From Candidatus Pelagibacter communis (GTDB lineage: Bacteria > Pseudomonadota > Alphaproteobacteria > Pelagibacterales > Pelagibacteraceae), in assembly GCF_001179925.1 (NCBI RefSeq), contig NZ_CVSF01000041.1, positions 30,779 through 94,778 on the forward strand: a stretch of DNA of 64,000 nt, read 5' to 3'. The translations under genes were made by a program, and so were the position numbers. Below, piece after piece: positions 37,601 through 45,661 of the stretch (position 1 is its first letter; every line of letters starts with the position of its first letter). The notes under the pieces were generated by a model. It saw only the letters and a list, made by a program, of their open reading frames with translations. It was not told the DNA's origin and did no database searches.

Positions 37601-38044
37601 ATTCAAGAACGAAAAACATCAAAAGGAAATTCTTATGCTGTATTAAAATTGACAGACTTAACTAGTGTTTTTGAATTATTCGTTTTTTCTGATGTTTTGG
37701 AGTTGAACAGAGACTCATTAAAAGAAGGTTCATCATTAATACTTACTTTAAATAAAACAATTTCTTCAACCGATGACAAGTCGAAAAGAATTAATGTTCG
37801 TAAAATTGCATCTATTAAAGATTTAGATAATAAGTCAATAAAGGAAATTACGTTTAATCTTACATCTAAAAAACAACTTAAAGATATACAGAATTTCATA
37901 GAACATGAGGGTAAAACAGTGGTTTATATTAATTTATGCAATGACAAGGAAACACACAAATTTAAGTTAAAAAAAACCAGAAACATAGACAGAAAATCAA
38001 TTAATATTTTAAGAAGGAAGGAAATAAGCTTAAATATTCAGTAA
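34625..38044 (+). CDS. dnaE: DNA polymerase III subunit alpha
   Basis: DnaE is the replicative polymerase. The 1139-residue protein has the N-terminal PHP domain (FNHLKIHTQYS at 9-19), the palm with GPGRGSGAGS (363-372) and catalytic Asp405 and Asp407 (PDFDIDF), the fingers, the beta-binding and helix-hairpin-helix regions, and a C-terminal OB domain. The length is typical of DnaE1. It is the last gene of the 22-gene run that begins with nuoA, and its start overlaps lolD by 8 bases. It is followed by the rpsB leader. Confidence 0.97.
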   Translation: MSESDYKKFNHLKIHTQYSICEGAIKIEDLTDKAKEFRIKSIGLSDTSNLCGAIEFSEKLSKVGTQPIIGTQINFTFNETTGLLPLFALDIDGYRKIIELSSKSYLENKKISEPNLDLNDLLELDNSGIAIFTGTVFGLFGKLFEKGKFLELTNLYKNLRDIFNDRFYIEIQRHNDHNEFEFEKFNLEKSNSLKIPIIATNEVFYLSKEMHEAHDALICIGNKTYINEKNRIRYSSEHYLKNDEEMSTLFADIPEALENNYNFPFRCNFRPLFSKPILPNISTSQDGNANDIIIKDSLNGLKEKFIKFFKQKPKEIENNEKFLIYKDRLDHELDIIIKMDYSSYFLIVSDYIKWAKKNDIPVGPGRGSGAGSLVAWCLSITDVDPIKYNLIFERFLNPDRISMPDFDIDFCEEKRDLVFEYLTQKYKDSVAHIITFGKLKARMVIRDVGRVLGLPYGFVDNISKMIPFDPSRPQNLIQCISSEPRLQKLINEDPRVKKLTDLSLKLEGLNRNVATHAAGVVIADKKLTEVVPLYKDASTNLLLPSTQFDMYSAENAGLVKFDFLGLKTLTVINNTQKLIRKKNKNFNIENISFEDPKVFDLMSSGKTVGLFQIESAGMRDALTQMKPNHIEDIIALVALYRPGPMSNIPIYNDCKHGRKSPDYLHPLLEEILKPTYGVIIYQEQVMQIAQKLSGFTAGQADLLRRAMGKKKRSELEKQKQNFIEGAVKNGISKEVAAGIFLKIEPFAEYGFNKSHAAAYAIISYQTAYLKTYYPKEFIAASMTMDISNQNKLSEFYEELKRLNIDIVRPDINECYADFKTEDDKFYYALGGIKAVGLEAISNIVKERLDNGKFRSINDFIKRINPKDINKLQLEGLVKAGAFDNLNINRQSIFNAIPNIITKSKNHFDSKIANQINLFDDNEDTQINLIENIKDWNFEERLSKEFESVGFFISDHPLNQFKDIFNDFKILDYQKFYSDDEIKENNIAATLLKIQERKTSKGNSYAVLKLTDLTSVFELFVFSDVLELNRDSLKEGSSLILTLNKTISSTDDKSKRINVRKIASIKDLDNKSIKEITFNLTSKKQLKDIQNFIEHEGKTVVYINLCNDKETHKFKLKKTRNIDRKSINILRRKEISLNIQ

Positions 38045-38051
38045 TTTACAC

Positions 38052-38080
38052 TTGTTTAATTTTAAAAATATTAGTAAATA
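38052..38080 (+). promoter_or_regulatory. Candidate rpsB promoter
   Basis: TTGTTT (38052-38057) and TAAATA (38075-38080) are 17 bases apart; the match is moderate (four of six each). Transcription would start about 38087 and give a leader of about 80 bases before rpsB. The position just after the dnaE stop is where a promoter is expected, because the spacing to rpsB is unusually wide for this genome. Confidence 0.35.
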
Positions 38081-38086
38081 GCCTCT

Positions 38087-38168
38087 AAAATTAACAAAAA
38101 ACGCACATAGTATTTGGTTTTATACCTCCGGTCCTTAAATGGAAATTACTATGGTGGCTTAACCGGGA
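38087..38168 (+). promoter_or_regulatory. Structured rpsB leader, possible S2-responsive translational operator
   Basis: In this 5' leader CCGGT (38128-38132) can pair with ACCGG (38162-38166), ending 2 bases before the rpsB ATG at 38169. ACC (38124-38126) can pair with GGT (38153-38155), which crosses that stem and gives a pseudoknot. A small hairpin CC-TTAAAT-GG (38133-38142) would sit in the loop. The local GC content is well above that of the flanks. E. coli rpsB is autoregulated by S2 through a leader with a pseudoknot; equivalence here is inference. Confidence 0.5.
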
Positions 38169-38984
38169 ATGAATATGAAAATACCTAACGTTACAATTCA
38201 ACAACTATTAGAAGCTGGTGTTCATCTAGGACACAAAACCTTGAGATGGAACCCAAAAATGAAAAAATATATTTTTGGTAAAAGAGACTCAATACACATA
38301 ATTGATTTAACACAAACCTTAGAATTAACAAAAGTTGCTCTAGAAAAAGTATATGAAACTATTTCAAACAATGGAAAAATACTTTTTGTATCTACTAAAA
38401 AACAAGCATCTGAAGCAATAGCAGAGGTAGCAAAAGAAACTGACCAATATTTTGTAAATTATAGATGGTTGGGTGGAATGTTGACTAATTGGGGAACTAT
38501 ATCAAATTCAATAAAGAAACTTAAAAAACTTGAAATAGATCTAGTAGCCGAAAATAGAGGTTTTACAAAAAAAGAACTTTTAAAAATGAGTGTCAAAAAA
38601 GATAAATTGCAAAGATCTCTCGGTGGAATAGCTGAAATGAAAAAAATTCCAGATTTAGTTTTTATAATTGATACAAATTATGAGTCTTTGGCAATACAAG
38701 AATCTGTTAAGCTAGGAATACCAATAATTGCTATTTTAGATAGTAATTCAAATCCAGATGGCATTGATTTTCCAATTCCTGGAAATGATGATGCTAGAAG
38801 AGCTATTGATCTTTATTGTAATCTTATTAAAGAAACAATTAATTCAGCCAAAAAATCTGCACCAAAAGATGAAAAAAAACCAGATATCAAAAAACAAGAA
38901 AAATCCACAAAAACTATAGAAGAATTAGATAGAGAAAAGTTAAAAAACAAATTCTCTAAGAAAAAGAAGGAGAAATTAAATTAA
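38169..38984 (+). CDS. rpsB: 30S ribosomal protein S2
   Basis: S2 is a small-subunit ribosomal protein. Landmarks are the start [28 protein letters not shown], the [15 protein letters not shown] region (about 98-112) and [18 protein letters not shown]. At 271 residues it is longer than E. coli S2 (241); the extra C-terminus from about 236 is a Lys/Glu-rich tail ending KKKKEKLN. An ATG two codons further on is an alternative start. tsf begins 2 bases after its stop, the usual rpsB-tsf pair. Confidence 0.97.
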   Translation: MNMKIPNVTIQQLLEAGVHLGHKTLRWNPKMKKYIFGKRDSIHIIDLTQTLELTKVALEKVYETISNNGKILFVSTKKQASEAIAEVAKETDQYFVNYRWLGGMLTNWGTISNSIKKLKKLEIDLVAENRGFTKKELLKMSVKKDKLQRSLGGIAEMKKIPDLVFIIDTNYESLAIQESVKLGIPIIAILDSNSNPDGIDFPIPGNDDARRAIDLYCNLIKETINSAKKSAPKDEKKPDIKKQEKSTKTIEELDREKLKNKFSKKKKEKLN

Positions 38985-38986
38985 TA

Positions 38987-39838
38987 ATGAGTGATATAAA
39001 AAACGTTAAGAAATTAAGAGAAGCAACAGGGGCAGGATTTAAAGATTGTAATTTGGCTATTAAAGAGTCTAAGGGTGATTTAGATAAAGCAATTGAGATT
39101 TTAAGAGTTAAAGGAATTTCAAAAGCTTCAAAAAAGATGTCAAGAGATGCTAAAGAGGGAGTAGTTGCTGTAAGTGGCGATGATAAAAAAATTTCACTTG
39201 TTGAAGTTAATTGTGAGACAGATTTCGTTGCAAAAAATGATGACTTTATAAATTTTGTAAAAGAATTGAGCGATTTAAATAACAAAGTTAATTCTAATTC
39301 TGAAGAATTAAAAAAATCGAAAATGTCCAATGGTCAAACAGTTGATGACAATCTTGTTGCTTTAATAGCAAAGATTGGAGAAAAAATTACTATCGGTAAA
39401 GCAAAAACAATTTCAAATGAAGGAACAATAAATTCAAAATATTTACATACAGTAGTAAAAGATAATCTTGCAAAATTAGCTGTAGCAGTATCCCTTGAGA
39501 CTAAAGATAATTCTGAGATAGTAAAAAATTTTGGAAAACAACTTTCAATGCATATAGCAGCATCAAACCCTTTAGCTTTAGATCAAAATTCGATTGACCA
39601 ATCAGTAATTGATAAAGAACAAGAATTAGTTACTGAAGAATTGAAAAATTTAGGTAAACCAGATGAAATAGCTAAAAAAATTAGTCTAGGCAAAATGAAT
39701 AAATTTAAAGAGGAGAATGCTTTATTAACACAAGCGTGGGTTATGGAGCCTAAAAAAAAGGTTCAGGATATTTTAAAAGAACTTTCTGTTTCAGATTTAA
39801 AGATTAAAGAATTTGTTAGAATTAAAATAGGTGAATAA
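38987..39838 (+). CDS. tsf: Translation elongation factor Ts
   Basis: EF-Ts is the nucleotide exchange factor of EF-Tu. The 283-residue protein begins with the UBA-like domain [22 protein letters not shown] (6-27), followed by the conserved [14 protein letters not shown] and the core with [11 protein letters not shown]. Length is normal. pyrH, which usually follows tsf, is absent: frr begins on the very next base after the tsf stop. Confidence 0.97.
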   Translation: MSDIKNVKKLREATGAGFKDCNLAIKESKGDLDKAIEILRVKGISKASKKMSRDAKEGVVAVSGDDKKISLVEVNCETDFVAKNDDFINFVKELSDLNNKVNSNSEELKKSKMSNGQTVDDNLVALIAKIGEKITIGKAKTISNEGTINSKYLHTVVKDNLAKLAVAVSLETKDNSEIVKNFGKQLSMHIAASNPLALDQNSIDQSVIDKEQELVTEELKNLGKPDEIAKKISLGKMNKFKEENALLTQAWVMEPKKKVQDILKELSVSDLKIKEFVRIKIGE

Positions 39839-40390
39839 ATGTTTAATGATAAATCTTATAGCCTTAAAATGGATAAAACTATTGAGGTTTTTACAAAGGA
39901 ACTTTCATCTTTAAGAACTGGCAGAGCAAATGCAGCAATGCTAGATTTAATTAAGGTAGAGGTATATGGTCAACAAATGCCAATTAATCAAGTTGGAAGC
40001 ATAACTACACCAGAACCAAGAATGATAAATATTCAAATATGGGATCAAAATAATGTAGCTTTGGTCGACTCTGCAATAAAAAAATCCGAATTAGGTTTAA
40101 ATCCTCAAATAGATGGTCAATTGATTAGACTTCCAATACCCGAACTAAATGAGGAGAGAAGAACAGAGTTAAAAAAGATGATTAAGTCAATGGGTGAAAA
40201 ATGTAAAGTTTCAATAAGAAATATAAGAAGAGAAGCCAATGAAGAATTGAAGAAATTATTAAAATCAAAATCAATTGGAGAAGATGAGGAAAAATCTTTT
40301 GAGAAAAATGTACAAAATATCACTGACAAACATATTTCTACTGTAGATGAAAAAGTTACTTCAAAAGAAAAAGAAATAATGACGATATGA
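39839..40390 (+). CDS. frr: Ribosome recycling factor
   Basis: RRF splits post-termination ribosomes together with EF-G. The 183-residue protein shows the family features ELSSLRTGRANAAMLDLIKVEVYG (about 22-45), PEPRMINIQIWD and IRNIRREANEELKKLLK. Length is normal. The gene abuts tsf with no spacer and overlaps uppS by 4 bases. Confidence 0.97.
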   Translation: MFNDKSYSLKMDKTIEVFTKELSSLRTGRANAAMLDLIKVEVYGQQMPINQVGSITTPEPRMINIQIWDQNNVALVDSAIKKSELGLNPQIDGQLIRLPIPELNEERRTELKKMIKSMGEKCKVSIRNIRREANEELKKLLKSKSIGEDEEKSFEKNVQNITDKHISTVDEKVTSKEKEIMTI

Positions 40391-41061
40391 ACCCATTAAA
40401 TCATGTAGCCATTATCATGGATGGTAATGGAAGATGGGGTTTAAAAAATAAAAATTCTAGAAATGCAGGTCACAAAGCTGGATTAAATACAGTTGAAAAA
40501 GTAATAAAAGAAACAATTAAAAATAAAATTAAATTTTTAACACTTTATGCTTTTTCTACAGAAAATTGGAAAAGGCCAAAAAAAGAAGTCAATTTTCTTT
40601 TTAATTTACTGGAAAATTTTCTTAAGAGTAGAATAGATGATCTTAATAAGAAGAAAATTAAACTTAAAATTATTGGAGTTAAAAATTTCTCAAAAAATTT
40701 GAATAATCTATTAAATGCATCTGAAAAAAAAACTGTAAAAAATAAAAAATTACAAATAAATCTAGCATTAAATTATGGTTCTAAATTTGAATTATTAAAT
40801 GCATTTAAAGAACTTAAGAAGAATAGAAAAACTATAAATGAAAAAAATATCGAAAAATATTTACAAACTACAAATATACCGGATCCAGATTTATTGATAA
40901 GAACTGGAAATACTAAAAGATTAAGTAATTTTTTATTGTGGCAACTTGCTTATTCTGAAATTTTCTTTGAAAAGAAACTGTGGCCAGATTTTACTGAAAA
41001 AGATTATAATAAAATTATAAAAAAATTTAAGAATACAAAAAGAAATTATGGAAGAATATAA
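40387..41061 (+). CDS. uppS: Undecaprenyl diphosphate synthase
   Basis: This cis-prenyltransferase makes the C55 carrier lipid for cell wall synthesis. In its 224 residues, the catalytic Asp12 lies in the signature NHVAIIMDGNGRW, AFSTENWKRP carries further active-site residues, and PDLLIRTGNTKRLSNFLLWQLAYSEIFF ends the fold. It overlaps frr by 4 bases and cdsA by one base. Confidence 0.95.
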   Translation: MNPLNHVAIIMDGNGRWGLKNKNSRNAGHKAGLNTVEKVIKETIKNKIKFLTLYAFSTENWKRPKKEVNFLFNLLENFLKSRIDDLNKKKIKLKIIGVKNFSKNLNNLLNASEKKTVKNKKLQINLALNYGSKFELLNAFKELKKNRKTINEKNIEKYLQTTNIPDPDLLIRTGNTKRLSNFLLWQLAYSEIFFEKKLWPDFTEKDYNKIIKKFKNTKRNYGRI

Positions 41062-41711
41062 TGGTTAAAGAACTTCAAAAAAGAATATTGAGTTCAATTT
41101 TATTAATACCTATTAGCCTTTTTTTTATAATTAAAGGTTCATTTTTTTTTGATTTCTTTATCTTAATTTGTTTTTTAATATCTATTTATGAATGGCACTT
41201 GATGAGTAAAAAAAAGAATTATTATTTATTAGGTGTTATTTTTATTTTTTTCTCCTTCTATTGCGCCTACTTTATTAGATATGAAATGGTCGGAGATTAT
41301 ATTCAGTTTTTAACTGTTCTATTGATATGCATATCTACGGATATTGGCGGTTATATTTTTGGAAAATTATTTAAAGGTCCAAAATTAACAAAGATTAGTC
41401 CAAACAAAACTTATTCAGGAATGATAGGTGGGTATATAGTTTCAATTATCTTTACGAGTTTTTTTTTTAAATATTTATATCTTTTAAAAGAAAACACCTC
41501 AGCAATTTTTGATTTAAATGTTTTTTTTATAGTTCTAATAATTTCTTCAGCGAGCCAGATTGGTGATATTTTTGTTTCATATTTTAAAAGATTATCAAAA
41601 ATTAAAGATACAGGAAAAATAATCCCAGGGCACGGAGGGGTATTAGATAGAATAGACGGAATGATTTTTGCTTTTCCTGTATCATTTATAATCGTAAAAT
41701 TATTTTACTAA
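41061..41711 (+). CDS. cdsA: Phosphatidate cytidylyltransferase (CDP-diglyceride synthase), short form
   Basis: CdsA makes CDP-diacylglycerol for phospholipid synthesis. The 216-residue membrane protein has the C-terminal family signature YFKRLSKIKDTGKIIPGHGGVLDRIDG (about 173-200) and a conserved DIGGYIFGKLF segment. It is clearly shorter than E. coli CdsA (285), with fewer N-terminal helices, as in other reduced alphaproteobacteria. It shares one base with uppS and one with dxr. Confidence 0.92.
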   Translation: MVKELQKRILSSILLIPISLFFIIKGSFFFDFFILICFLISIYEWHLMSKKKNYYLLGVIFIFFSFYCAYFIRYEMVGDYIQFLTVLLICISTDIGGYIFGKLFKGPKLTKISPNKTYSGMIGGYIVSIIFTSFFFKYLYLLKENTSAIFDLNVFFIVLIISSASQIGDIFVSYFKRLSKIKDTGKIIPGHGGVLDRIDGMIFAFPVSFIIVKLFY

Positions 41712-42877
41712 TGAAAAAAAAAATAGTAATTTTAGGTTCTACTGGCTCTATTGGAACAACTACAATTAATTTAATAAAAAAAGATAAAAAAAATTTTTCA
41801 ATAAAAATGTTATCAACAAATAAAAATTTTAAAAAAGTATATTTGCAAGCAAAAATGTTTAAAGTTAAAGATGTTGTTATTAATGATTATGATAGTTACC
41901 TGAAAGCTAAAAAAAAATATAGTAGTAGCAACATTTCATTTCATAACTCTTTTTCAATAATCAAAAAATTATTCAAAAAAAAAGAAATTTTTTATTCAAT
42001 GATTTCTACTGTTGGATTAGACGGATTAAAACCTTCACTAGAATTAATTAGATATAGTCAAAATATTGCAATCATTAATAAAGAGTCCTTAATTTGTGGT
42101 TGGAATTTAATTTTTAAAGAATTAAAAAAACATAAAACTAATTTTTTTCCAATAGACTCAGAACACTTTTCTATATTTTCTATTATTGGAAAAAAAAATA
42201 TTTATGATGTAGATAAAATTTATATAACAGCATCAGGTGGTCCTTTCTTAAATTATTCTCAAGCAAAATTAAATAAAGTGAAAATTCATGAAGCTCTAAA
42301 TCATCCTAATTGGAAAATGGGAAAAAAAATATCAATTGATTCATCAACCATGATGAATAAGCTTTTTGAGGTAATTGAGGCAAAGAAAATATTTAATCTT
42401 TCATATAAAAAAATAAAAATTTTAATACACCCGAAATCCTATATTCATGCATTAGTAAAATTTAATAATGGAATAACAAAAATTTTACTACATGAGCCAA
42501 ATATGAAAATTCCAGTCCATAATTCAATTTATCATAATGATAATAAAGAATTAAAAACTAAAGAAATAGATTTTAAAATTTTGAATAAACTTGATTTTAG
42601 AAATGTCGATTATAAAAAGTTTCCTCTTGTAAGGATACTAAATATTCTTCCAAAAAATGATACATTATTTGAAACAGTTCTAATTTCCATTAATGATTTT
42701 TTTGTATCTGTTTATTTAAAAAAAAAGATTAATTATAAAAAACTTGTAAATTTAATAAATTATTATTCTCATAATAAAATTTTTCATAAATTTAAGAGAA
42801 AAATACCAAAAAATGTTAATGATATTTATAAAACTAAAAATTATGTTTATGAAAAATTAAGTAATTCAGGTATATAG
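41711..42877 (+). CDS. dxr: 1-deoxy-D-xylulose 5-phosphate reductoisomerase
   Basis: DXR converts DXP to MEP in the non-mevalonate isoprenoid pathway, which supplies UppS. The 388-residue protein has the NADPH motif ILGSTGSIGTTTI (7-19), the INKESLICG segment, PIDSEHFSIF with metal ligands, and the flexible-loop region HPNWKMGKKISIDSSTMMNK. Length is normal and it is very Lys-rich. It overlaps cdsA by one base. The rseP gene usually found after dxr is missing; bamA follows after 7 bases. Confidence 0.95.
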   Translation: MKKKIVILGSTGSIGTTTINLIKKDKKNFSIKMLSTNKNFKKVYLQAKMFKVKDVVINDYDSYLKAKKKYSSSNISFHNSFSIIKKLFKKKEIFYSMISTVGLDGLKPSLELIRYSQNIAIINKESLICGWNLIFKELKKHKTNFFPIDSEHFSIFSIIGKKNIYDVDKIYITASGGPFLNYSQAKLNKVKIHEALNHPNWKMGKKISIDSSTMMNKLFEVIEAKKIFNLSYKKIKILIHPKSYIHALVKFNNGITKILLHEPNMKIPVHNSIYHNDNKELKTKEIDFKILNKLDFRNVDYKKFPLVRILNILPKNDTLFETVLISINDFFVSVYLKKKINYKKLVNLINYYSHNKIFHKFKRKIPKNVNDIYKTKNYVYEKLSNSGI

Positions 42878-42884
42878 AGCTATC

Positions 42885-45137
42885 ATGATTAAGTTTTTAT
42901 TAAGGATTTTTATTGTAAATATTTTTTTAGTAAGCTCATCTTATTCTGAAATTATCAAAGATATCAAAATTAATGGCAATAAAAGAATAACTGAAGAAAC
43001 AATCAAAGTAATTGGTAATATAAATAAAGTAACTGATTATGATGATAAAAAATTAAACGAATTAACAAAACAACTTTATAACTCAGAATTTTTTAAGGAT
43101 ATTTCAATAAGTTTAACAAATAATATTCTTACAATTAATTTGGTTGAGAATCCAATTATTGAAGATATCCAAATTGAAGGCATAAAAAGAGAATCAGTAA
43201 AAGAAGTTTTATTAGAAAAAATATCTCTTAGAAATAGAAAATCATTTACGGAGTCTTCGTTACAAAACGATATAACTTTAATTCAAAATATTTTAAAATC
43301 TACTGGATATTATTTTGTAAAAGTTTCTCCATCGATTAGCAAAGATAATGATTTAAATTCTGTGAGAGTAATATTAAATATAGACCAAGGTCCAAGAGCG
43401 AAGATTAAAGATATTTTATTCATAGGAGATAAAAAAATTAAAGATAAAAAACTTTTAGAAATAGTCGCTTCCGAAGAGCATAAATTTTGGAAATTTATTT
43501 CAACAAATGTTTATTTAGATCAATCTCGAATTAATTTAGACAAAAGATTAATTGAGAATTATTATAAAAATCTTGGTTATTATAACGTAGAAGTTTTAAG
43601 TTCATTTGCTGAACTTACTACTACTGGTAATTTTAATCTAACTTATAACATAAATGCAGGTGATTTTTATTATTTTAATGATTTAAGATTAAATTTACCA
43701 AAAAATTATAATATCGATGATTTTGAAAACATTGAAAATTACTTCACTAAACTTAAAGGTGAAAAATATTCAATCGATGATTTTAATAAGATATTACTTG
43801 ATATTGAAAAAATTGCTTCATCACGATTATATGATTTTATAGATGCGAAAGTAGATGAAGAAATAGTGGAAAGTAATAAAATTAACTTTGTATTTAATGT
43901 TTCGGACTCAACAAATCACTACGTAGAAAAAATTAATATTTTAGGAAATTATACAACTATAGAGGAAGTAATTAGGAACAGATTAATAGTTGATGAAGGT
44001 GATCCACTAAATAAGATATTATATAATAAATCTTTAGATAACATAAGATCTTTGAATATTTTCAAATTTGTTAAAGGAAAAATTAGAGATGGTTCAAACG
44101 AAAGTCTTAAAGAAATCGATATAACGGTTGAAGAACAACCAACAGGTGAAGTGAGTTTAGCAGCTGGTGTGGGTACTAGTGGATCTACTATAGGCGGTGG
44201 AATTATGGAAAAAAATTTTTTGGGTAAAGGAATAAACCTAAATACAAATTTAGAAATTTCGGAATCAACTATTAAGGGTCAATTTGTCTATTCTAAACCA
44301 AATTTTGCTTATACAGATAATACTTTATTCACTAGTTTGAAATCTACATCAACAGATAATCTGAATGATTTTGGTTATAAAGTTTCTGAAATAGGATTTG
44401 CTGTTGGTACAGAATATGAACAATATGAAAATTTTTTTTTCAGCCCTTCAATTGAAACATCTCTCGAGGATTTAGAGACAAATTCAAGTGCCTCAAAATC
44501 TCTTAAAAAACAAGAGGGGAATTACGCAGATATATATTTTGATTATGGATTAAATTATGATTTAAGAAATTCAAAATATAAACCATCTTCAGGAAATCAA
44601 ACAAGATTTTTACAAGAGTTACCTTTAGTATCTGACTCTAAAGAAATAAGTAATACTTTTGTTTTTACTCAATTTAAAAAGCTTTCTAAATCTTCTGATA
44701 TGGTTGGTAAAGCAAGTGTATACTTAAAATCAATTAATTCTCTTGATAGCAATGAAGATGTAAGAATATCTAAAAGAGGTAATGTCCCTTATAACCGATT
44801 GAGAGGATTTGAAAGAGGAAAAATTGGACCTGTTGATAACGATGATTATATTGGTGGTAATTATATTTCTTCACTTAATTTATCAACCAATTTACCTTGG
44901 GTTTTATCTACAGTAGAAACAGTAGATTTTTCATTGTTTATGGATGCAGCAAATGTTTGGGGTGTTGATTATGATAGTACTATAGATGACTCAAATTCAA
45001 TTAGAACCTCTACAGGCATAGGAATGAATTGGTTAACACCTGTAGGTCCATTAAGTTTTTCATTGAGTCAACCAATTACAAAAAAGAGTACAGATAAAAC
45101 TGAAAGTTTTAGATTTAATTTGGGAACAACTTTTTAG
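42885..45137 (+). CDS. bamA: Outer membrane protein assembly factor BamA
   Basis: BamA inserts beta-barrel proteins into the outer membrane. The 750-residue protein has a signal peptide (first about 21 residues, ending SSYS), five POTRA-like repeats (to about 415) and a C-terminal beta-barrel that ends in a Phe (FNLGTTF). The lid-lock motif VRGF/Y is seen as RLRGFERGKIGP (about 644-655). fabZ follows after 29 bases; no skp gene lies between. Confidence 0.95.
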   Translation: MIKFLLRIFIVNIFLVSSSYSEIIKDIKINGNKRITEETIKVIGNINKVTDYDDKKLNELTKQLYNSEFFKDISISLTNNILTINLVENPIIEDIQIEGIKRESVKEVLLEKISLRNRKSFTESSLQNDITLIQNILKSTGYYFVKVSPSISKDNDLNSVRVILNIDQGPRAKIKDILFIGDKKIKDKKLLEIVASEEHKFWKFISTNVYLDQSRINLDKRLIENYYKNLGYYNVEVLSSFAELTTTGNFNLTYNINAGDFYYFNDLRLNLPKNYNIDDFENIENYFTKLKGEKYSIDDFNKILLDIEKIASSRLYDFIDAKVDEEIVESNKINFVFNVSDSTNHYVEKINILGNYTTIEEVIRNRLIVDEGDPLNKILYNKSLDNIRSLNIFKFVKGKIRDGSNESLKEIDITVEEQPTGEVSLAAGVGTSGSTIGGGIMEKNFLGKGINLNTNLEISESTIKGQFVYSKPNFAYTDNTLFTSLKSTSTDNLNDFGYKVSEIGFAVGTEYEQYENFFFSPSIETSLEDLETNSSASKSLKKQEGNYADIYFDYGLNYDLRNSKYKPSSGNQTRFLQELPLVSDSKEISNTFVFTQFKKLSKSSDMVGKASVYLKSINSLDSNEDVRISKRGNVPYNRLRGFERGKIGPVDNDDYIGGNYISSLNLSTNLPWVLSTVETVDFSLFMDAANVWGVDYDSTIDDSNSIRTSTGIGMNWLTPVGPLSFSLSQPITKKSTDKTESFRFNLGTTF

Positions 45138-45166
45138 TAAAATGTTTATTTAAGAAGATTAGACTA

Positions 45167-45613
45167 ATGAAATTAGTAAAAAAAGATATTATAGAATTAC
45201 TACCTCATCGAGAACCAATGTTGTTAATTGATGAGTTAAAAGACATCGTTAAACTTAAATCTGCTACTGCAGTAATGTTTGTAAAAAAAGACTCTTTTTA
45301 TGTAAATGGACATTTTCCAGATAATCCAGTGATGCCAGGAGTGTTAATTGTTGAAGCTTTTGGTCAAGCTGCAGCCGCATTGACTGCACACGGTATCGAT
45401 AAAAAAGAATATGAAAACAAATTAGTTTTTTTAATGAGTGTTGAAAAGGCTAGATTTAGAAATCCAGTAATACCAAATTGTGTCCTTGAGTTAAAAATTG
45501 AAGCTGTTAGATCCCATGGAAGAGTATGGAAATATAAAGGAGAAGCATTTGTTGAGGGTAAACGTATGGCAGATGCTCAATGGTCAGCCACAATCGTAGA
45601 TAAAAATAATTAG
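45167..45613 (+). CDS. fabZ: 3-hydroxyacyl-ACP dehydratase FabZ
   Basis: FabZ dehydrates 3-hydroxyacyl-ACP in fatty acid synthesis. The 148-residue hot-dog protein has the start LLPHREPMLLIDEL and the active-site helix GHFPDNPVMPGVLIVEAFGQAAA, with His49 and Glu63. It lies between bamA and lpxD here, whereas the common order is bamA-skp-lpxD-fabZ-lpxA. Confidence 0.96.
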   Translation: MKLVKKDIIELLPHREPMLLIDELKDIVKLKSATAVMFVKKDSFYVNGHFPDNPVMPGVLIVEAFGQAAAALTAHGIDKKEYENKLVFLMSVEKARFRNPVIPNCVLELKIEAVRSHGRVWKYKGEAFVEGKRMADAQWSATIVDKNN

Positions 45614-45661
45614 AAACATTTGTTGATAATCAATATTTAAAAATTTTGATATTAACAAATT

